A stretch of DNA of 64,000 nucleotides from Lunatimonas sp. GTDB lineage: Bacteria; Bacteroidota; Bacteroidia; Cytophagales; Cyclobacteriaceae. The notes under the pieces are model-generated. The model worked only from the letters and a program-made list of their open reading frames with translations. It did not search any database and was not told the origin of the DNA. Within the stretch, counting starts at the first letter, position 1, and each line of letters starts with the position of its first letter. Below, one piece after another: positions 34,342 through 44,186 of the stretch. The position numbers and the translations under genes were made by a program. The stretch spans positions 1 through 64,000 of the forward strand of contig NZ_JAFIEU010000038.1 in the NCBI RefSeq assembly GCF_020832325.1, given 5' to 3'.

Positions 34342-35190
34342 CTACCTCCTCTCCAACCATTTCTCCGCCAACACAGGCCAGCTTTCCGCAGCCAAATTAC
34401 CTGGCCTCATCCCATATCCGTGCCCTCCAGAAGGTAGGAAGTGAAGTTCCACCGGGATTTGGCGATCCCTGAGGGCTCCGGCATAGACCAGGGCACTGTT
34501 GCCATAGCGGTCGTCAGCGGTACCGAATAGGAAGGTGGGCGGTGCATCGTCCAAGTGGGATAAATCCGGCGTCAGGCTTCGGTTTTCTCCCTGATCCAGA
34601 TAGGCCGGGTAAATCAATAAGGCAAAATCCGGCCTCGCAGAGAGCAAATGATCGTTTTCGACGGAGGGATAGCTGGGCTTGTGGTGTTGGGTGGATGCCC
34701 GGGCTGCCAAGCTGCCTCCGGCAGAGAAGCCTATTACCCCCAGATCGCCGGATTCCACGCCCCACTCGGCGGCGCGGCTGCGCACCACCCGGATGGCCCG
34801 CTGCAAGTCCATCAGGGCTTCCGCTTGCTTGTCAGGTACCCGATACTCCAATACAAAAGCGGTATACCCCAAAGAAGTTAGCCATTCGGCCACTTCGTAC
34901 CCCTCTTTATCAATGGCCAGGATGCGGTAGCCACCTCCTGGGCAAACAATCACGGCATCACCGTTTGTTTTAGATGGCTGAGGTCTATAGACTGTAAGTA
35001 CCGGGTCGGTGACATCTGTGATCCGGGTTACGCTCCCGCTTGTGTCCGGTGTTTGCACGGGAGCGGCTTTTGGTCCTGTTTCTCCAGGAACCTTGTCCGG
35101 CCAAATGGATATGCGTTCCTGCCCTTGGGCAAATAGCAAGTGGGAACAGGTCAGCAGCAGACCCAAGGTGTATCGAATGGTTCGCTTCAT
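34342..35190 (-). CDS. Secreted alpha/beta-hydrolase (acetyl-esterase-like)
   Basis: A 282-aa protein with a signal peptide ending near LLFAQ (ATG at 35190). The hydrolase core shows CPGGGYRIL (oxyanion), nucleophile elbow GFSAGG, a conserved Asp (GTADD) and catalytic His in GGHGYG. It is a shorter paralogue of the esterase at 22556-23500, without that protein's low-complexity insert. Related proteins deacetylate plant or algal glycans; no glycan genes are adjacent here. Confidence 0.8.
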   Translation of the reverse strand: MKRTIRYTLGLLLTCSHLLFAQGQERISIWPDKVPGETGPKAAPVQTPDTSGSVTRITDVTDPVLTVYRPQPSKTNGDAVIVCPGGGYRILAIDKEGYEVAEWLTSLGYTAFVLEYRVPDKQAEALMDLQRAIRVVRSRAAEWGVESGDLGVIGFSAGGSLAARASTQHHKPSYPSVENDHLLSARPDFALLIYPAYLDQGENRSLTPDLSHLDDAPPTFLFGTADDRYGNSALVYAGALRDRQIPVELHFLPSGGHGYGMRPGNLAAESWPVLAEKWLERR

Positions 35191-35360
35191 GGAGAGTATC
35201 ATCAGGAGATAGTCGAATTAGAAGTGGTATTAATATGCCAATATCCGAAAAAGGAGGTTGCGTTTCCACTTCAAAACAGGAGATTCGTCTTTTTTCTCAA
35301 AAAATAGCATTATACGACCTGAAATGATGCGTGCAATAGTGGATTTTTCCTCAGGCTGCT

Positions 35361-35368
35361 TATTTTTG
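35361..35368 (+). promoter_or_regulatory. -7 promoter element of the AbgT transporter gene
   Basis: TATTTTTG is a full match to TAnnTTTG, 28 nt before the ATG at 35397. Confidence 0.4.
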
Positions 35369-35396
35369 GTACATACCAAAACCTTGTCTGTATTTC

Positions 35397-36944
35397 ATGG
35401 AAAAAGCCACTAAGAAAATCACCTTGCTAGATCGTTTCCTAAACCTTGTAGAACGGGTGGGCAACAAGCTCCCCGATCCGGCCATTTTGTTTTTGGTATT
35501 GATGCTTGTTGTATGGGTGATGTCGGCGTTGCTGGCACCTATTGATTTTGGAGAGATTGATCCACGGACTGGCGAAAAGCTGAGCATACAGAACCTGCTT
35601 TCCGGCACACAACTCGCCGCCTTCCTTTCCAACATGATCCAGGTTTTCATCAACTTCCCGCCCTTGGGGGTGGTGCTGCTCGCCATGCTGGGAGTGGGCG
35701 TGGCCGAACACAGTGGTTACATCAATGCTGGGTTGAAATACCTGTTGGGTTTTACGCCACCTTCGCTGCTTACCCCAATCCTTATCCTCGTCGCTATTGT
35801 AAGCCACACAGCAGCCGATGCGGGTTACGTCTTGGTTATTCCGCTTGGTGGAGTTATCTTTTATGCCGCAGGTCGCCACCCCATGGCAGGTATTGCGGCC
35901 ACCTTTGCAGGGGTGTCCGGCGGTTTCAGCGCCAATTTTATCCCTTCTGCCATAGACCCATTGTTGCAAAGCTTCACGCAGTCCGCTGCGCAGATCATTG
36001 ATCCCTCGGTGGAGTTGAATCCGTTGAACAACATATTTTTTACCGGGCTCTCCAGCTTGGTGGTTATAGGCGTGGGCTGGTACCTGACCGATCGGGTAAT
36101 TGAGCCCCGTCTTTACCGCTCTGCGCCAGTTGATGATCAATTGGAAGATGTTCCAAAAATGGAAGAGCTTCAGCCAAAGGAAAAAGCTGCGTTTAAGCTG
36201 GCGACGTCTGTGATGCTGGTTTTTCTGGTAGGCCTGGTCCTGTGGGCTTGGCCAGAAAGTTCTACCATGCGGGACGGGGCCGGAAACCTGACCACCTCGG
36301 CTGCCCCGTTGATGAAGTCTATTGTTCCGCTGATATTCTTAGTGTTCTGGTTCCCGGGAGTTGTTTTCGGTTTTGCATCCGGAAATTATACCGAGATGAA
36401 GCATGTGGTGGCCTCTATGAGTAAATCCATGGGCAGTATGTCCCACTATATTGTGATGGCGTTCTTCTGTGCACTTTTTATAGACGCCTTTACCAAGTCG
36501 AATATTGGTGCACTGACGGCGTTAAAAGGGGCTAATTTTCTCCAAAGTTTGGAACTGCCAGGGCAGTTGACGATCGTGGGTATCATCGTACTGAGTGCCT
36601 TTGTCAATTTACTGGTGGGTTCGGCCTCGGCCAAATGGGCCCTGATCAGCCCCATTTTTGTGCCCATGTTGATGCAACTGGGCATTTCTCCCGATCTGAC
36701 GCAGGCTGCCTACCGCGTAGGGGATTCGGTTTCCAATATCATCACCCCTTTGTTGCCGTATTTTCCATTGGTGGTTATTTTCTGCCAGCGCTACGTAAAG
36801 TCCACCGGTATCGGGACACTGGTTTCTATCATGCTGCCTTATACGCTGGTACTCTTGGTGACCTGGACGGTGTTTTTGCTGGTTTACTGGGCGCTTGGTA
36901 TACCGTTAGGGTTGCAGTCTACCTATGAATATATAGTCCCCTAG
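35397..36944 (+). CDS. AbgT family transporter
   Basis: A 515-aa inner-membrane protein with about ten helices and two re-entrant hairpins. It opens LDRFLNLVERVGNKLPDPAILF as AbgT proteins do and keeps the signature SHTAADAGYVLVIPLGG and the SASAKWALISPIFVPM segment. Family members import p-aminobenzoyl-glutamate or export sulfonamides and related compounds. The lipoprotein hydrolase that follows starts 4 bp downstream, so the two are cotranscribed. Confidence 0.92.
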   Translation: MEKATKKITLLDRFLNLVERVGNKLPDPAILFLVLMLVVWVMSALLAPIDFGEIDPRTGEKLSIQNLLSGTQLAAFLSNMIQVFINFPPLGVVLLAMLGVGVAEHSGYINAGLKYLLGFTPPSLLTPILILVAIVSHTAADAGYVLVIPLGGVIFYAAGRHPMAGIAATFAGVSGGFSANFIPSAIDPLLQSFTQSAAQIIDPSVELNPLNNIFFTGLSSLVVIGVGWYLTDRVIEPRLYRSAPVDDQLEDVPKMEELQPKEKAAFKLATSVMLVFLVGLVLWAWPESSTMRDGAGNLTTSAAPLMKSIVPLIFLVFWFPGVVFGFASGNYTEMKHVVASMSKSMGSMSHYIVMAFFCALFIDAFTKSNIGALTALKGANFLQSLELPGQLTIVGIIVLSAFVNLLVGSASAKWALISPIFVPMLMQLGISPDLTQAAYRVGDSVSNIITPLLPYFPLVVIFCQRYVKSTGIGTLVSIMLPYTLVLLVTWTVFLLVYWALGIPLGLQSTYEYIVP

Positions 36945-36948
36945 CAAG

Positions 36949-37827
36949 ATGAGCATGGCGTTGCACAATAGTCAGATAGTAGGAAGAACCTCGTTTTATA
37001 GCGCATATACGGGCATCCTTTTTGGATTCACACTGCTTCTGGCATCCTGCATAAAACCCGATCCACTCGCTGCCTATCTGGCAACCCTCCCGGATGAGGT
37101 ACAGGTTTCTTTCCAAGTCGGTACCCCGGACGCTGTGTCAGTGGCTGGGCAAGAGTGGGAAAAGCAGGTACCCTCTGCAAGTATCATCAAAGTTCCTATT
37201 TTGATTGCCTTCATGCAGGATGTGCAGGAAGGGAAACGGTCACTTTCGGAGGAGATCGTGTTAGAGGAGTCCGATAGGGTTGGTGGAGCAGGGGAGTTGC
37301 AGTTTCAGACACCCGGAAGTACCTATACCTTGGAGTTATTGGCGAGGGAAATGATACGCATCAGCGACAATACTGCCACTAATTTGCTCATACAGACGGT
37401 GGGGATGGAACGTATTCGAGATTGGCTTCGCCAACATGGTTTTAGGCACACCCAGCTAAACCGATTGATGATGGACTTCGGTGCCATCGCGGAAGGAAGG
37501 CAGAACTATACGAGCGCAGAAGAGATGGTTCGCATGCTTTTGGAGCTTTTTGCGGGCAAATACTTAGATCCTGCGGGAACTTCCTTCGTACTGGAATTAT
37601 TAACGGATTGCGCAGATAGGGACGCAATGCCATCCAAACTCCCTATTGGAACGGCTGTTGCGCACAAAACCGGCACGCTAGACTATGTACGGGGTGACGC
37701 AGGTCTTTTGTTGGGAGAAAATCCATTGGCCCTTTGTGTGTTTGTGGAGGGATTTTCCTCCTTGGAACAAGCGGATGAAATCATCGGAAATATCTCGCGG
37801 CTGGTCTTTGATATCTTTGGCCAGTAA
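36949..37827 (+). CDS. Class A beta-lactamase-like serine hydrolase, lipoprotein
   Basis: A 292-aa lipoprotein (lipobox LLASC near residue 33) with the three active-site elements of serine beta-lactamases/PBPs: SIIK (Ser-x-x-Lys), SDN and KTG (HKTGTLDYVRGD). The omega loop reads LNRLMMDFGAIAEG; Glu166 and Asn170 of class A enzymes are absent, so rapid beta-lactam deacylation is doubtful. It may be a hydrolase of another amide, perhaps linked to the substrate of the AbgT transporter 4 bp upstream. Confidence 0.8.
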   Translation: MSMALHNSQIVGRTSFYSAYTGILFGFTLLLASCIKPDPLAAYLATLPDEVQVSFQVGTPDAVSVAGQEWEKQVPSASIIKVPILIAFMQDVQEGKRSLSEEIVLEESDRVGGAGELQFQTPGSTYTLELLAREMIRISDNTATNLLIQTVGMERIRDWLRQHGFRHTQLNRLMMDFGAIAEGRQNYTSAEEMVRMLLELFAGKYLDPAGTSFVLELLTDCADRDAMPSKLPIGTAVAHKTGTLDYVRGDAGLLLGENPLALCVFVEGFSSLEQADEIIGNISRLVFDIFGQ

Positions 37828-37916
37828 CTGCCAGTTTTAAATTCAGACTCGTTTTTCTCCGGTTGGGTTAACTCAGTGTGTTTGGAAAATGGAAATACTA
37901 GCTTACTGAAATCGAC

Positions 37917-38291
37917 ATGACGGATGACGCGTATTTGATCGTTGCAGATTATTTCTTTCTTGTTTTCCATAACCTGCTGATCCTTTTCAACCTGTTTGGG
38001 TGGATCGTAAAGAAGTGGCGCAAGTGGCACCTTGCTTGTATCTTGCTGACCTTCGCTTCCTGGGGAATCTTGGGGATTTGGTACGGCTTTGGCTATTGCC
38101 CGCTGACGGATTGGCACTGGCAGGTGCTGCGTAAACTGGGTGAGTATGACCTGCCGTCTTCCTACGTCAGCTACCTATTGGAAAGGATGCTGGGTATTAG
38201 GTTGTCACCCACGTTGGTAGATGCCTTGACCGTTGGGTCCGCACTTTTGGCACTTGCCGCATCTCTATGGATCAATTTCAGGAAAAAGTAA
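37917..38291 (+). CDS. DUF2784-like small membrane protein
   Basis: A 124-aa protein with three or four hydrophobic helices. The segment WHLACILLTFASWGILGIWYG followed by YCPLTDWHWQVLRKLG and LPSSYVSYL is characteristic of DUF2784 as I recall it. Function is unknown. It stands alone, 89 bp after the serine hydrolase, and converges on the SulP gene. Confidence 0.75.
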   Translation: MTDDAYLIVADYFFLVFHNLLILFNLFGWIVKKWRKWHLACILLTFASWGILGIWYGFGYCPLTDWHWQVLRKLGEYDLPSSYVSYLLERMLGIRLSPTLVDALTVGSALLALAASLWINFRKK

Positions 38292-38294
38292 GCA

Positions 38295-38343
38295 CCTCCT
38301 ATAACCCAAACAGCCGATTGGGGTCTGTTTAGGACACAGGAGG
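38295..38343. terminator. Possible bidirectional terminator
   Basis: CCTCCT (38295-38300) with AGGAGG (38338-38343) encloses AAACAG (38308-38313) with CTGTTT (38325-38330), between two convergent genes. No long T run on either side. Confidence 0.35.
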
Positions 38344-38351
38344 CACTGGAT

Positions 38352-39914
38352 TTATACGAATGATTTGGAGGCGTTCTTTTCGACTACGATCTTGTACGAA
38401 GGATCGTCATCGGTGTAGTTCACGTTGATGATTTTTTCTGCCTTGTTTAACAGCACTTTGCTGCTTGTATTTAAATGCCGTATATAGACGGTTTTCCCCA
38501 GCTTTTCATACCGTTCGGTGACTTTGTGTACGGCATCTATACCCGAGTGGTCCACGATCCGGCTTTCGGCGAAGTCGATGATGATTTCATCTGGGTCATT
38601 CAGTGGGTCAAATTTTTGACCGAAGGCCAATGCGGAGGCAAAGAACAGCGGCCCGTAAATCTCGTAATGTTTCACGCCGTTTTCATCCGTTGTCTTTCTG
38701 GCCCGGATCATTTTGGAGTTTTCCCATGCAAAGACCAATGCAGCGATCACCACGCCGATCAATACCGCCAGGGCCAAATTATGCAACAACACCGTAACCA
38801 GGGTTACCAGCACCATCACCAGGACATCGGATTTGGGTACTTTGCGGAATACTTTCAAGGAGGCCCACTCGAAGGTGCCTATGGCTACCATAAACATCAA
38901 GCCTACCAATGCTGCCATGGGTACCATTTCTATGTAGGTGGATAGAAATAGAATAAATACCAGTAGGCCAATTGCTGCAACAATCCCTGAAATTCGGTTT
39001 CTGCCGCCTGCGTTTACGTTAATTAGTGATTGGCCGATCATGGCGCATCCGCCCATTCCGCCAAAGAAACCGGTTGTTAAATTTGCTACTCCCTGTGCTA
39101 CGCATTCTTTGTTGCCGTGCCCTCTGGTTTCGGTGATTTCATCGATAAGAGATAGGGTCAACAGGCTTTCGATTAAGCCAACCCCGGCCATAATTGCTGA
39201 ATAGGGCAAAATGATCATAAATGTTTCCCAGTTAAGAGGTACCACTGGAAGATGAAACTGAGGCAGTCCACCGCTAATGGATGCTAAATCACCCACCGTA
39301 CGGGTTTCGATTCCAGCGAAAATTACAATTAGACTGGTCGTTAAAATGGCTACAAGTGCAGATGGAACTGCTGTAGTTAGTTTGGGAAGAAACTTGATGA
39401 TGATCATGGTCAAAAGCACCAATCCAATCATGATAAATAGTGGGGTGCCGGTCATCCAAGCGGCCGAGCCACTTTCGGTGGTAAATTTAAACTGGTCAAA
39501 CTGTGACATGGCAATCACAATGGCTAATCCGTTTACAAAGCCAAACATTACCGGGTGGGGAACCAAACGGATCAATTTACCAAGCTTTAACACTCCAACG
39601 AGAATTTGAATCAGCCCCATTAGTACTACTGCAGCAAATAGGTACTCGACTCCATGTTGTGCCACTAGGGCAACGATGACCACGGCAATGGCGCCGGTAG
39701 CACCGGAGATCATACCGGGCCTGCCTCCTAGTATAGAAGTAACGAGTCCAATAATAAAGGCTGTATAAAGCCCAATGAGTGGGCTGATTCCGGCAATGAG
39801 TGAAAAAGCCACCGCTTCAGGAACAAGGGCTAGGGCCACTGTTAGCCCGGAAAGAACTTCATCTTTAAGGTTGGCCTGCTTGGGCCGAAAGAAGTTTAAA
39901 AACAGTTGAGTCAT
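38352..39914 (-). CDS. SulP family inorganic anion transporter
   Basis: A 520-aa membrane protein with the SulP core (AVALALVPEAVAFSLIAGISPLIGLYTAF, then GRPGMISGATGAIAVVI) of about 12 helices and a C-terminal STAS domain (about residues 430-515, with IIDFAESRIVDHSGIDAV). Relatives carry sulfate, bicarbonate or other anions; the substrate cannot be set from sequence. A TACCTTTG promoter element on the minus strand (40112-40119 on +) lies about 200 bp upstream. Confidence 0.93.
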   Translation of the reverse strand: MTQLFLNFFRPKQANLKDEVLSGLTVALALVPEAVAFSLIAGISPLIGLYTAFIIGLVTSILGGRPGMISGATGAIAVVIVALVAQHGVEYLFAAVVLMGLIQILVGVLKLGKLIRLVPHPVMFGFVNGLAIVIAMSQFDQFKFTTESGSAAWMTGTPLFIMIGLVLLTMIIIKFLPKLTTAVPSALVAILTTSLIVIFAGIETRTVGDLASISGGLPQFHLPVVPLNWETFMIILPYSAIMAGVGLIESLLTLSLIDEITETRGHGNKECVAQGVANLTTGFFGGMGGCAMIGQSLINVNAGGRNRISGIVAAIGLLVFILFLSTYIEMVPMAALVGLMFMVAIGTFEWASLKVFRKVPKSDVLVMVLVTLVTVLLHNLALAVLIGVVIAALVFAWENSKMIRARKTTDENGVKHYEIYGPLFFASALAFGQKFDPLNDPDEIIIDFAESRIVDHSGIDAVHKVTERYEKLGKTVYIRHLNTSSKVLLNKAEKIINVNYTDDDPSYKIVVEKNASKSFV

Positions 39915-40367
39915 ATCCGTATATTACTAGTTGATTGAATTTCTACGTTTTTCGCTAACGCTACATTGCACTACATCCAGCACTTATCTGTAATGCATCC
40001 ATGCCAGTCATGTTAAGAATTCAGCAATGAGAGAGTCAGCATGCGCTATCGAAAAAATATAGATTATTTGGAGATTAAACGAGCATAAAGCGTACTATTC
40101 CTTTACGGGCACAAAGGTACAGGTATTATTTGAAATTAGAATAAAATTTGGTAATTTGTTTTATAGGGACCTAATTCAGGTTTGTTTTTGGTTTATTTGC
40201 TCCAATAGGGAGACCATCATTCCGCATTTTTTTTCGTCGATATGAGTGGAAATCCATTGCGGCAGTCTCCGTTTAGTTACAATAGTAACCCCTGTACCGC
40301 GCAACCGCATATCAAATATCGGTTTTTTTAATGGACGGCGATCGGTAGTTTTGAAGACATTAATTTG
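39915..40367. promoter_or_regulatory. Divergent regulatory region between sulP and the TonB receptor gene
   Basis: About 450 AT-rich bases. The minus strand carries TACCTTTG at 40112-40119, giving sulP a leader of about 190 nt. The plus strand carries TAGTTTTG at 40346-40353 just ahead of the receptor gene. A 67-codon minus-strand frame at 40176-40379 overlaps the receptor start and is not accepted. Confidence 0.45.
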
Positions 40368-42815
40368 ATGGAAAACCAAAAGACAGCATTAATGTACCTT
40401 CGAAAACGACTATTTTTATCGCTACTTGTTCTTTTTTTTGGAATTATTGCCACTTCTTACGGGCAAGAAACCAATTTGAGCGGTCGGGTTAGAGATGCCG
40501 AATCGGGAAAAGTATTGGAGTTTGCAAATGTAGCCTTGTTGCTTCCGTCAGACAGTAGTGTGGTGACCGGGGCTACGGCAAATTTGGATGGTGATTTTTC
40601 CTTTTCGGCCAAGCAGGGGCAGTACTTGCTTCGGGTAGGGTATATAGGATACGAATCGCTGTTCCGTATGTTAGAGGTGACAGGAGATGAGATGCGTCTG
40701 GGAAATTTGAGGCTACAAGTGGGTGCAGAGACGCTTGATGAAGTTACCGTTTCCGGGGTAACATCTATGTTTGAAAGTGATATTGACAAGCGTACTTATA
40801 ACGTAGAAAACAGTATACTTGCCGAGGGGGCTACAGCTTCGGAGCTACTGAATACGCTTCCTTCCATCCAAATGGACGAAGAAGGAGGGATTTCCATGCG
40901 TGGTTCGGGTAACGTTTTGATCTATATCAATGGACGTCCTACCAACCTCAGCAGCGAGGAGACAGAATCTATACTTGCGCAGTTTCCGGCCAATAGCATA
41001 AAATCCGTAGAGCTGATCACCAACCCCTCCTCCCGCTACGATGCGCAAGGGGTTGGGGGCATCATCAATATTATTTTAAAAAAGGATCAACGAGTAGGGT
41101 TAAACGGGCAGGTTAACGTTGCAGCGGGTACTAGGCACAAATACCAGACAGGATTTAACCTGAATTATGGAGGAGAGAAAGTTAACTTTTATACCTCTTA
41201 TAACTACCAATACAGGGACCTATATCAGCTAAGCGAAAGCTTAAGAAGAACCAATGATCCTAACGTTTCGCCCTATTTGGATCAGGATTTTGATACCCGA
41301 AATTGGAATCACGGGCACCTTTTTCGAATAGGGTTTGACCAGCTGGCTAGCGAAAAAGTAACTTGGGGAATGTATGGACAGCTAAACTATACGCATAGGG
41401 ATCGCTACCGTCTTTACAATCAGCGTCACCAAAACACTAACCGGGAACTGGATAGTCTGTTTGTGCGCACGCTGAGGGAGGATCAGGCAGCCATAAACAT
41501 CGAAACGGGTATTACGTTTGACTACGACGTGGATACCTTGGGGCAAAAAGTATACGGCACACTCAGCTATGCACACAATAACCAGGATAGAACGGAGTTT
41601 TTTGATCAGCTTTATTTTAACTCGCTGAATGAAGAAGTGCCGGGAAGAAGGCAGGATCAAATTTATGGTCGTCCGATAGTTGCCGATCTTTTCATTGGTC
41701 AGATCGATTATACCAAGCCATTTAAAAATGGAGGGAGGCTGGAATCGGGCCTGAAGACCACCTGGTCATTGAATCGGCCCGCGCAGACATTTGACCAGTT
41801 GGACCTGGAATCAGGCCTCTACGTACAGAATGATACGATAGCCAATCGGTTTGATTTTGATGAATACGTGCACGCGGGTTACACGATCTATAGAAACCGA
41901 TGGGAACGGTTCGCCTATCAGGCTGGGCTGAGGGCAGAGTATACCTCCACCGAGGGATTTGATCATAACTCACAGATTCGGTATCCCAATTCCTATTTCA
42001 ACCTTTTTCCAAGTCTGTATATTACCTATGAATTGGGGGATCAGTCGGAATTTATCCTGAATTATTCCCGTCGGATAAACCGTCCCAGCTGGGGGCAAAT
42101 GGCTCCTTTTTATAACGCACAAGACCTGTTAAATACCCGCTTGGGAAATCCTACATTGCAGCCCGAATATACCGATAGCTACGAAGTGGGACTAAACAAA
42201 GGGTGGGAGCAACTGCTCTTTACCGGTACGTTGTATCACCGGCGAACCCAATCCCCAATGACGCGGATCATAAGTCTGCTGGAGAATAATTCTGCCGTTC
42301 AACTTTGGGACAACGCCAATTACCGCAGGGACACCGGCCTCGAGCTAATCAACCAAATGGAATTTCATTCCAATCTGGATGCCACACTTACCGGTAACTT
42401 CTTTTACTCAGAGATCAATGGGTATAACATCCGGGAGAATTTTTTCAATTCCAACTTCACCTGGACGGTCACGCTTTTGACCAACTGGGTGATACCTGAC
42501 CTATTCAACGTGCAGGTGATGGCCGATTACCGGGGACCAATTGCGCTACCTCAAGGAGAGATTGATCCAATATACGGGCTTAGCGTAGGCCTACGTCGTG
42601 ACCTGTTCAATAGGCGGGCGACGGTAAGCCTCAATGTGAGTGATGTCTTTAATACCAGGGTGTTTCGGATACAGACGGATGATTTCGAGTTTTCCCAAAA
42701 TCGGTTTTTCAATCAGGAAACACGCATTGGCACCCTGTCGTTTACCTACCGGTTTGGTGGATTCAAGGCCAAGGAGGAAAAGCCATCCGTCCGCTATTCG
42801 GATGATCCGTTTTAA
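40368..42815 (+). CDS. TonB-dependent-receptor-like outer membrane protein
   Basis: A protein of about 815 aa with a signal peptide ending near SYGQ, an N-terminal carboxypeptidase-regulatory-like domain (LSGRVRDAESGKVLEFANVALL), a plug-like region (LLNTLPSIQMDEEGGISMRGSGNVLIYINGRP) and a long beta barrel ending with RFGGF and an acidic tail. It resembles the outer-membrane beta-barrel family without a SusD partner. The ligand is unknown. The start may be 40368 or 40392; the latter gives the cleaner signal peptide and a longer leader from the promoter at 40346. Confidence 0.85.
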   Translation: MENQKTALMYLRKRLFLSLLVLFFGIIATSYGQETNLSGRVRDAESGKVLEFANVALLLPSDSSVVTGATANLDGDFSFSAKQGQYLLRVGYIGYESLFRMLEVTGDEMRLGNLRLQVGAETLDEVTVSGVTSMFESDIDKRTYNVENSILAEGATASELLNTLPSIQMDEEGGISMRGSGNVLIYINGRPTNLSSEETESILAQFPANSIKSVELITNPSSRYDAQGVGGIINIILKKDQRVGLNGQVNVAAGTRHKYQTGFNLNYGGEKVNFYTSYNYQYRDLYQLSESLRRTNDPNVSPYLDQDFDTRNWNHGHLFRIGFDQLASEKVTWGMYGQLNYTHRDRYRLYNQRHQNTNRELDSLFVRTLREDQAAINIETGITFDYDVDTLGQKVYGTLSYAHNNQDRTEFFDQLYFNSLNEEVPGRRQDQIYGRPIVADLFIGQIDYTKPFKNGGRLESGLKTTWSLNRPAQTFDQLDLESGLYVQNDTIANRFDFDEYVHAGYTIYRNRWERFAYQAGLRAEYTSTEGFDHNSQIRYPNSYFNLFPSLYITYELGDQSEFILNYSRRINRPSWGQMAPFYNAQDLLNTRLGNPTLQPEYTDSYEVGLNKGWEQLLFTGTLYHRRTQSPMTRIISLLENNSAVQLWDNANYRRDTGLELINQMEFHSNLDATLTGNFFYSEINGYNIRENFFNSNFTWTVTLLTNWVIPDLFNVQVMADYRGPIALPQGEIDPIYGLSVGLRRDLFNRRATVSLNVSDVFNTRVFRIQTDDFEFSQNRFFNQETRIGTLSFTYRFGGFKAKEEKPSVRYSDDPF

Positions 42816-42863
42816 GAAATGGTGACCCGATAGCTTCTAGGAGGGCGTAGCTTGTTTTTTCAC

Positions 42864-44174
42864 TCAGTAGCGTTGGTGAATGCGGTACAAGACCTTCTCC
42901 ATCTCCCGTTTCAAGTCATCTGACGGTATCGGGTAGTTGTTGTGCATAAAGCTGAAATAGAGCGTTTTTCCGCTTTTGGTCAGCAGATAGCCACTAAGGC
43001 AAATGGAGTTGTTGAGTGTGCCCGTTTTGGCATAGATGTATGCAGGCTGCCCCTCATCAGGTTTGTACCAGGAGCGGATCGTTCCCTTTGTCCCTCCGGC
43101 AGGAAACACGTCGAAAATGGTCTCCTCCGGTACTTCTGCTCGTATTTTGCCCAGCAATTCGATGATGCTTTTGGGCGTAAATTTATTGTCGCTGGACAAG
43201 CCGGATCCGTCTGCCCATTGGGGTTCATGGCTGAGATCATCGAGCAGGTTCTTCTTGGCATAATCGATGGCCGTAGCTGTACTAAGCGAATCGGTGAGCA
43301 GATCCGAGACCAACAGGAGCAGTTGTTCCGCCAAAAAGTTGTCGCTGTCTTCCATCATTTGTTTGTAGATCTGGGCGGTTCCCAGTCCAGGTAGCTTATG
43401 GGGCTTTCTTCCCTTCACGATATCATAGGGGATTACCTCAACGGCTTTCCCAAGGGTGTCTCGAAGCATCGTTGCAGTCAAGTGTGCGGAGGTAATAAAG
43501 GGTTTATCTGTTTGAAAATTGCTTCCATCCGGCCAGTGCAAAGGTACCTGAAACCTGTTTTCATAAAATTTCCTCAATGGTTGTGATCCTGTGAAAGCGG
43601 GATCCGGGTAAAGCAACTTGTCGAAATACCTTGGGTAAAGGAATAAGTCTCCCGAACCGTAGGCTTTGGAAAACCGTACCACATTGCCGTAAATCGGCAG
43701 GGGGGATCGCTCTGCTCCGAAATAGTAGGTGTACCAGCTCCAAGACCAGCCGGGGCCATTTGCCCTCACCTGCGAAAAATTGTCCGCTAGGTATAGTTTC
43801 TTGTCCGATTTACCAAGCAACTCCAAGGCTTGTCCGCCCTTAAGGTCCGGGTGCAGCAACGACGGATCGCCGGTTCCCCAAAAGATCAGGGAATCGCCAC
43901 TTTCGAGGTAATTGAGTGCGTTTACCTGCTCGCCGAGCAGTTTATAGGAAGTGTAAAAGGTGAAAAGCTTGGTATTGGAAGCGGGAACGAAATAGAGGTT
44001 CTCGTTGATGGCGTAGAGGGTTTTGTCCTTTTCCGGATCCACGAGCATAAAGCCCGTAAATCCGGATTTGTTGAAAACCTCCGATTGCTCTATGGCCTTC
44101 CCTACCTTTAGGGAAGAACAGGAGGAAATTGCTAGTAGCAAGCATGAAGAAAGGACCAGTAAAAATCGTTGCAT
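42864..44174 (-). CDS. dacB: D-Ala-D-Ala carboxypeptidase/endopeptidase (PBP4, peptidase S13)
   Basis: A 436-aa lipoprotein (lipobox AISSC) of the PBP4 family that trims or cleaves peptidoglycan cross-links. Active-site motifs: PASNTKLFT (Ser-x-x-Lys), SDNFLAEQ (SxN) and KTGTLNNS (KTG). The long insert typical of S13 between the first two motifs is present. It starts 12 bp after the class A-like hydrolase gene and is its operon partner. Confidence 0.9.
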   Translation of the reverse strand: MQRFLLVLSSCLLLAISSCSSLKVGKAIEQSEVFNKSGFTGFMLVDPEKDKTLYAINENLYFVPASNTKLFTFYTSYKLLGEQVNALNYLESGDSLIFWGTGDPSLLHPDLKGGQALELLGKSDKKLYLADNFSQVRANGPGWSWSWYTYYFGAERSPLPIYGNVVRFSKAYGSGDLFLYPRYFDKLLYPDPAFTGSQPLRKFYENRFQVPLHWPDGSNFQTDKPFITSAHLTATMLRDTLGKAVEVIPYDIVKGRKPHKLPGLGTAQIYKQMMEDSDNFLAEQLLLLVSDLLTDSLSTATAIDYAKKNLLDDLSHEPQWADGSGLSSDNKFTPKSIIELLGKIRAEVPEETIFDVFPAGGTKGTIRSWYKPDEGQPAYIYAKTGTLNNSICLSGYLLTKSGKTLYFSFMHNNYPIPSDDLKREMEKVLYRIHQRY

Positions 44175-44186
44175 CGTGGTGGTTTT

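Noticed and set aside
40176-40379. 67-codon minus-strand frame between sulP and the TonB receptor gene
   Set aside because: It overlaps the receptor start and its promoter, and no similar family is recognised, although the sequence is not obviously random.
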